Positions 60,857-64,000 of a stretch of DNA of 64,000 nucleotides are shown here, piece by piece (the first letter of the stretch is position 1; each line of letters begins with the position of its first letter). The stretch comes from CAVPLM01 sp963713545 (GTDB lineage Bacteria > Actinomycetota > Thermoleophilia > RBG-16-64-13). The position numbers and the translations under genes are program-made. The notes under the pieces were generated by a model that saw only the letters and a program-made list of their open reading frames with translations, did not search any database and was not told the origin of the DNA. The DNA is taken from the NCBI GenBank assembly GCA_963713545.1, contig CAVQME010000010.1, positions 310,001 to 374,000 of the forward strand. Reading direction: 5' to 3'.

Positions 60857-61177
60857 TTGGCCAGAGTGGAGATAGACGCGGGGATCTGCGGCCATAGCAC
60901 GACGGTAAAGGCCACCGCGGGCGAGGGCTACAAGGTGCGGGTCTCGCTGGAGAGCACCTGCCCGCACGTGTGGATGATCGCCGGGGATCTGGACGAGGTC
61001 GACGCCCTCCAGCAGATCGGCCTACGGGGCGGACTGCCCCCAGTGCTGGAGGCGGCCTACGCCCACTGCGTCCACGCGGCCTGCCCGGTACCATCTGGAT
61101 TGATCAAGTCGATCGAGGTAGCGGCCGGACTGGCTCTGCCTCAGGACGTTTCCATGCGCATCAGCAAGGAGGAGTGA
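60857..61177 (+). CDS. Small Cys-containing protein (DUF6951-like)
   Basis: This 106-residue protein lies between the corrinoid and second methyltransferase genes, with gaps of 9 and 6 nt. It starts at TTG 60857 after GAGGGGA. It has Cys/His positions that could bind metal: GICGHSTTV, STCPHVWM and AYAHCVHAACPVPSG. It resembles a small family (I recall DUF6951) found beside corrinoid methyltransferases; the name is from memory and uncertain. It might help corrinoid reduction, metal loading or complex assembly, but no function can be assigned. Confidence 0.7.
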   Translation: MARVEIDAGICGHSTTVKATAGEGYKVRVSLESTCPHVWMIAGDLDEVDALQQIGLRGGLPPVLEAAYAHCVHAACPVPSGLIKSIEVAAGLALPQDVSMRISKEE

Positions 61178-61183
61178 GAGACC

Positions 61184-62242
61184 ATGTGGTGCGAGACTAT
61201 GACGAGCGGTGAACGGATGGGTGCTCTCATGAAAGGCGAGCGACCCGACCGAGTGCCGGTGATCCCCTTCGTGTTCGGGCATTGCGCGGTCGTGTGCGGA
61301 GAGCCGATCGCCAGCGTGTTCGAGGACGCTGAGCAGAGCTTCCGCTGCCAGTTGCTCGCCTCCGAGATGTACGGCTATGACGGCGGCCCCCTCTATGCCT
61401 ATGCCTCCGCTGGAGGTTGGGAGTTCGGTGGCGACATCGAGTTTCCCACCAAGAAGTACTCGGGCGCGACGATAGTGACCCGTACTCCGATCCAGAGCGA
61501 AGAGGACGTATACAAGCTGCAGGTCCCCGAGGACATCACCAAGGCCGGCGCTCTTCCCATCGCGCTGGGCCTTGCCCGCAGGCAGGCCGAGCACGGCATG
61601 CCTGTGACGATGCAGATCGGGTCCCCTCTCACCTGGGCGGGCTCGGTCATCGGTGAAGAGCGCATGATGACCTGGCTCATCAGGAAGCCTGAGTTGGTGC
61701 ACATCGTGCTCGACAAGGTGGCCGAGTTCGTCATCAAGGTGGCCGCGCACTACGTCGAGGAGTTCGGGGCCGAGAAGCTCATGGCGTTCCACGGCGCAGC
61801 CACCGAATCGAACATGCTCATCTCCCCCAAGCAGTTCGAGACGTTCGTCCTTCCGTACCTCCAGAGGATCAACACCCGCGTGATCGAGATGGGTGTGGGA
61901 ACGTTCTTCATCCACATCTGCGGGGAGCAGAACAAGAATCTGAGATTCTGGCAGCAGATGCCGGTGACCAAGCAGACGATCCTGAGCTTCGGTCGGGAGG
62001 TCCACCTGTCCACGGTGATGGAGCTGTTCCCCGACCAGATCATCGCCGGGAACGTCGATCCCACCATCATCCAGGAGGGCAAGCCGGAGGAGGTGCTCGC
62101 CCAGGCCAAGGAATGCATCGAGACGGCCAAGTACCACGAAGGCGGGTACGTGCTCATGGCTGGCTGCGACCTGCCGCCGCACGCGCCGCCGGTGAACGTC
62201 TTCCAGTTGGTAAAGGCCGCCCGCGAGTTCGGGAGATACTAG
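61184..62242 (+). CDS. UroD-fold corrinoid methyltransferase B
   Basis: This 352-residue intact MtaA/CmuA-like methyltransferase is similar to the gene at 59070 along its whole length. Motifs: MTSGERMGALMKGERPDRVP, GWEFGGDIEFPTKKYSGA, TMQIGSPLTWAGSVIGEERM and the zinc set FFIHICGEQNKNLRFW (HxC) with VLMAGCDLPPHAPPVN (distant Cys). ATG 61184 follows GGAGTGAGAGACC. The stop lies two bases before the GTG of the activator gene. It probably transfers methyl between the corrinoid protein and its donor or acceptor. Which of the two methyltransferases contacts the substrate cannot be told. Confidence 0.9.
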   Translation: MWCETMTSGERMGALMKGERPDRVPVIPFVFGHCAVVCGEPIASVFEDAEQSFRCQLLASEMYGYDGGPLYAYASAGGWEFGGDIEFPTKKYSGATIVTRTPIQSEEDVYKLQVPEDITKAGALPIALGLARRQAEHGMPVTMQIGSPLTWAGSVIGEERMMTWLIRKPELVHIVLDKVAEFVIKVAAHYVEEFGAEKLMAFHGAATESNMLISPKQFETFVLPYLQRINTRVIEMGVGTFFIHICGEQNKNLRFWQQMPVTKQTILSFGREVHLSTVMELFPDQIIAGNVDPTIIQEGKPEEVLAQAKECIETAKYHEGGYVLMAGCDLPPHAPPVNVFQLVKAAREFGRY

Positions 62243-62243
62243 G

Positions 62244-64000
62244 GTGACCGCTGCGGACGGCGTTTCTCCCACGTCGGACCCGGCCGCAGACGCCGACGCC
62301 GACGCCGCGGGCACCGGGGCTGCAGGCGCCGGGGCTGCGGGCGCCGAAGCGCCCGCGGCGGACGGTCCCGCGGCGTCCAACGGCCACGTCGTCACGTTCC
62401 AGCCCTCGGGCAGGCGCGGGCCGGCAACGCCCGGCCAGAGCCTGCTGGAAGTGGCCCGTGATCTGGGAGTGGAGATCGAGAGCGTCTGCGGCGGTAAGGG
62501 CACCTGCAAGAAATGCCGGGTGCGCATCGAGTCGGCGTCGGACAGCGTGTCGGCACCTACGCCGGTGGAAGAACGGGCCCTGGGCCCTGAGTCCATTGCC
62601 GCGGGGATGCGGCTGGCCTGCCAGACGCGCGTCGCGGGGACCGTGCGGGTCTTCGTCCCCGAGCAGAGCCGGCGTACGCAGCAGATCGTACGGAAGGAAG
62701 CGGGCGAGCGCACCGTGCCCGTCGACGCAGCTATCAAGTGCTATCCCGTCTCCTTGGACGCGCCCACGTTGGAAGACCCGGTCGCCGACGCTGAGCGTCT
62801 GTCGGCCGCGCTCGAGCGGCAGTACGGACTGCGCGACCTCAACTTCGACCTGGAGGTCCTACAGACCCTTCCCGGAATCGTCCGCAGTGCCAAATGGGAT
62901 CTAGTGGCCGTCGTGTGGTGCGGTGAGACGGTCGTGGACGTATGGCCCGCGGCAGACCGCCGCCGGGCTCTCGGAGTTGCGCTCGACGTGGGCACCACCA
63001 CCATCGCCGCGTATCTGACGGACCTCACGAGCGGAGACGTGCTCGCCACCGAGTCCGCCATGAACCCCCAGGTAGCCTTCGGCGACGACGTCATCGCCCG
63101 CCTTCACCACGTGGCTCACGACGTCGACGGCCTTGCGCAGCTGCAGCGGACGGTGGTTACCGAGGTGAACAACCTGGCCGCGAAGGCTGTGGAACGGAGC
63201 GGCGCCGCGCTCACCGACATCCTCGACGTGGTGATGGTCGGGAACACGGCCATCCATCACCTGTTCCTGGGCCTGGATACGCGCTATCTGGGTGTGGCGC
63301 CCTTCGTTCCTGCGGTCCAGAACGCTGTCGACACCCGAGCCTCCTCCATCGGCCTCACCTTCCACCCCGGCTGCCGGCTGCACGTGCTTCCGGTCGAGGC
63401 GGGTTTCGTGGGGGCCGACAACGTGGGCGTGCTGATAGCCGAAGAGCCCTACAACCAGGATGAGGTCCTGCTCATCATCGACATCGGCACCAACGGCGAG
63501 CTGGTGCTTGGCAACCGGCAGCGCATGCTCTCCACCTCCTGCGCCACGGGACCTGCCCTGGAGGGATCCCACATCGAGTTCGGCATGCGCGCGGCCCCAG
63601 GGGCGATCGAGCGCATACGCATCGAGCCGGGCACCTTCGACGTACGCTTCAAGGTCATCGGCCTGGCCGACTGGCACACCAGCTACCCGGCGGGCGAGGT
63701 GGGAGCCCGAGGGATATGCGGATCGGGCATCGTCGAAGCCGCCGCCGAGATGCTCAAGGCGGGCGTCATCATGACGAACGGCAACCTCGACCCCGCGCTG
63801 AGGCACGAGCGGGTGATCCTCGAGGACGGTAAGCCGCGTAAGTTCGTGATCGCCTGGCCAGAGGAGACGGCCATCGGGCGAGCCATCACCGTGTCGCTCA
63901 AGGACATCCGCAACATCCAGCTGGCCAAGGCCGCTTTGAGGGCTGGAGCCGAGATCCTGCTCCGTACCTACGGAGTGGAGAAGCCGGACCGGGTGATCCT
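62244..64000 (+). CDS. RACo-like reductive activator of corrinoid proteins (partial, C-terminus off the window)
   Basis: This ASKHA-family activator reduces inactive Co(II) corrinoid proteins to Co(I) at the cost of ATP. It begins at GTG 62244, which has GGGAG upstream, and runs off the right edge after 585 codons. About 45 residues rich in Ala, Asp and Gly come first, an unusual extension. Then comes a [2Fe-2S] ferredoxin domain (ESVCGGKGTCKKCRVRIES, with a later RLACQTRV), a linker domain, and the ASKHA core (ALGVALDVGTTTIAAYLTDL, VMVGNTAIHHLFLGLDTRYL, EVLLIIDIGTNGELVLGNRQ, GEVGARGICGSGIVEAAAEM). It closes the corrinoid operon and probably serves the carrier at 60203 and perhaps that at 48758. 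Confidence 0.92.
   Translation, partial: MTAADGVSPTSDPAADADADAAGTGAAGAGAAGAEAPAADGPAASNGHVVTFQPSGRRGPATPGQSLLEVARDLGVEIESVCGGKGTCKKCRVRIESASDSVSAPTPVEERALGPESIAAGMRLACQTRVAGTVRVFVPEQSRRTQQIVRKEAGERTVPVDAAIKCYPVSLDAPTLEDPVADAERLSAALERQYGLRDLNFDLEVLQTLPGIVRSAKWDLVAVVWCGETVVDVWPAADRRRALGVALDVGTTTIAAYLTDLTSGDVLATESAMNPQVAFGDDVIARLHHVAHDVDGLAQLQRTVVTEVNNLAAKAVERSGAALTDILDVVMVGNTAIHHLFLGLDTRYLGVAPFVPAVQNAVDTRASSIGLTFHPGCRLHVLPVEAGFVGADNVGVLIAEEPYNQDEVLLIIDIGTNGELVLGNRQRMLSTSCATGPALEGSHIEFGMRAAPGAIERIRIEPGTFDVRFKVIGLADWHTSYPAGEVGARGICGSGIVEAAAEMLKAGVIMTNGNLDPALRHERVILEDGKPRKFVIAWPEETAIGRAITVSLKDIRNIQLAKAALRAGAEILLRTYGVEKPDRVI

Overview
The window is high-GC, gene-dense DNA, probably from an anaerobic or facultatively anaerobic member of the Actinomycetota. 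The clues are GTG and TTG starts, Tat-type lipoproteins with Thr/Ala-rich linkers, electron transfer through ETF and CCG-domain Fe-S proteins, tungsten and molybdenum enzymes, and corrinoid methyltransferases. The phylum is an inference; there is no rRNA, tRNA, CRISPR array, integrase or phage gene in view.

Positions 1-38,000 look like a catabolic island for phenolic compounds. It holds three alpha/beta pairs of molybdenum enzymes of the pyrogallol-phloroglucinol transhydroxylase type (5,852-9,378; 23,644-26,989; 32,532-36,117). It also holds two operons that join VAO-type flavoproteins, GlcD-like flavoproteins and HdrD/GlcF-like Fe-S proteins (1-4,157; 12,233-18,185). An etfBA plus membrane Fe-S oxidoreductase operon (19,526-23,404) and an aldehyde ferredoxin oxidoreductase operon (27,084-32,242) complete the redox set. 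Three orphan Tat-exported LivK-like binding proteins, three regulators that join a MerR-type and a TetR-type DNA-binding domain, and one TetR regulator with an extra C-terminal domain are interspersed. Six promoters in the island share one motif: (A/G)ACTTGA(G/T), exactly 18 nt, then a TAGTGT-like -10, usually with an extended -10 TG.

Positions 38,000-47,600 are mixed: an MFS transporter, a C_GCAxxG_C_C protein, a MutM/Nei glycosylase, a secreted GH3 enzyme, a lipoprotein, an FMN glutamate-synthase-like protein, an alpha/beta hydrolase and glycerol kinase. Positions 47,648-49,390 encode a corrinoid protein and a UroD-fold methyltransferase. Positions 49,657-57,380 are a DUF2252 and polyphosphate cluster (ppk, sixA, CYTH-CHAD, ppx). 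At 57,616-58,803 is an encapsulin shell protein fused to an N-terminal DUF5661-like domain. From 59,070 to the right edge runs a second corrinoid operon: methyltransferase, corrinoid protein, small Cys protein, methyltransferase and RACo-type activator.

Working model (inference): corrinoid methyltransferases demethylate methoxylated aromatics, flavoprotein and AOR systems oxidise side chains, and transhydroxylases rearrange the hydroxyl groups of the resulting polyphenols. Electrons would pass via ETF and the membrane Fe-S protein to quinone. Eight genes carry frameshifts or in-frame stops. The net shift is almost always one extra base, which points to sequence error more than gene decay.
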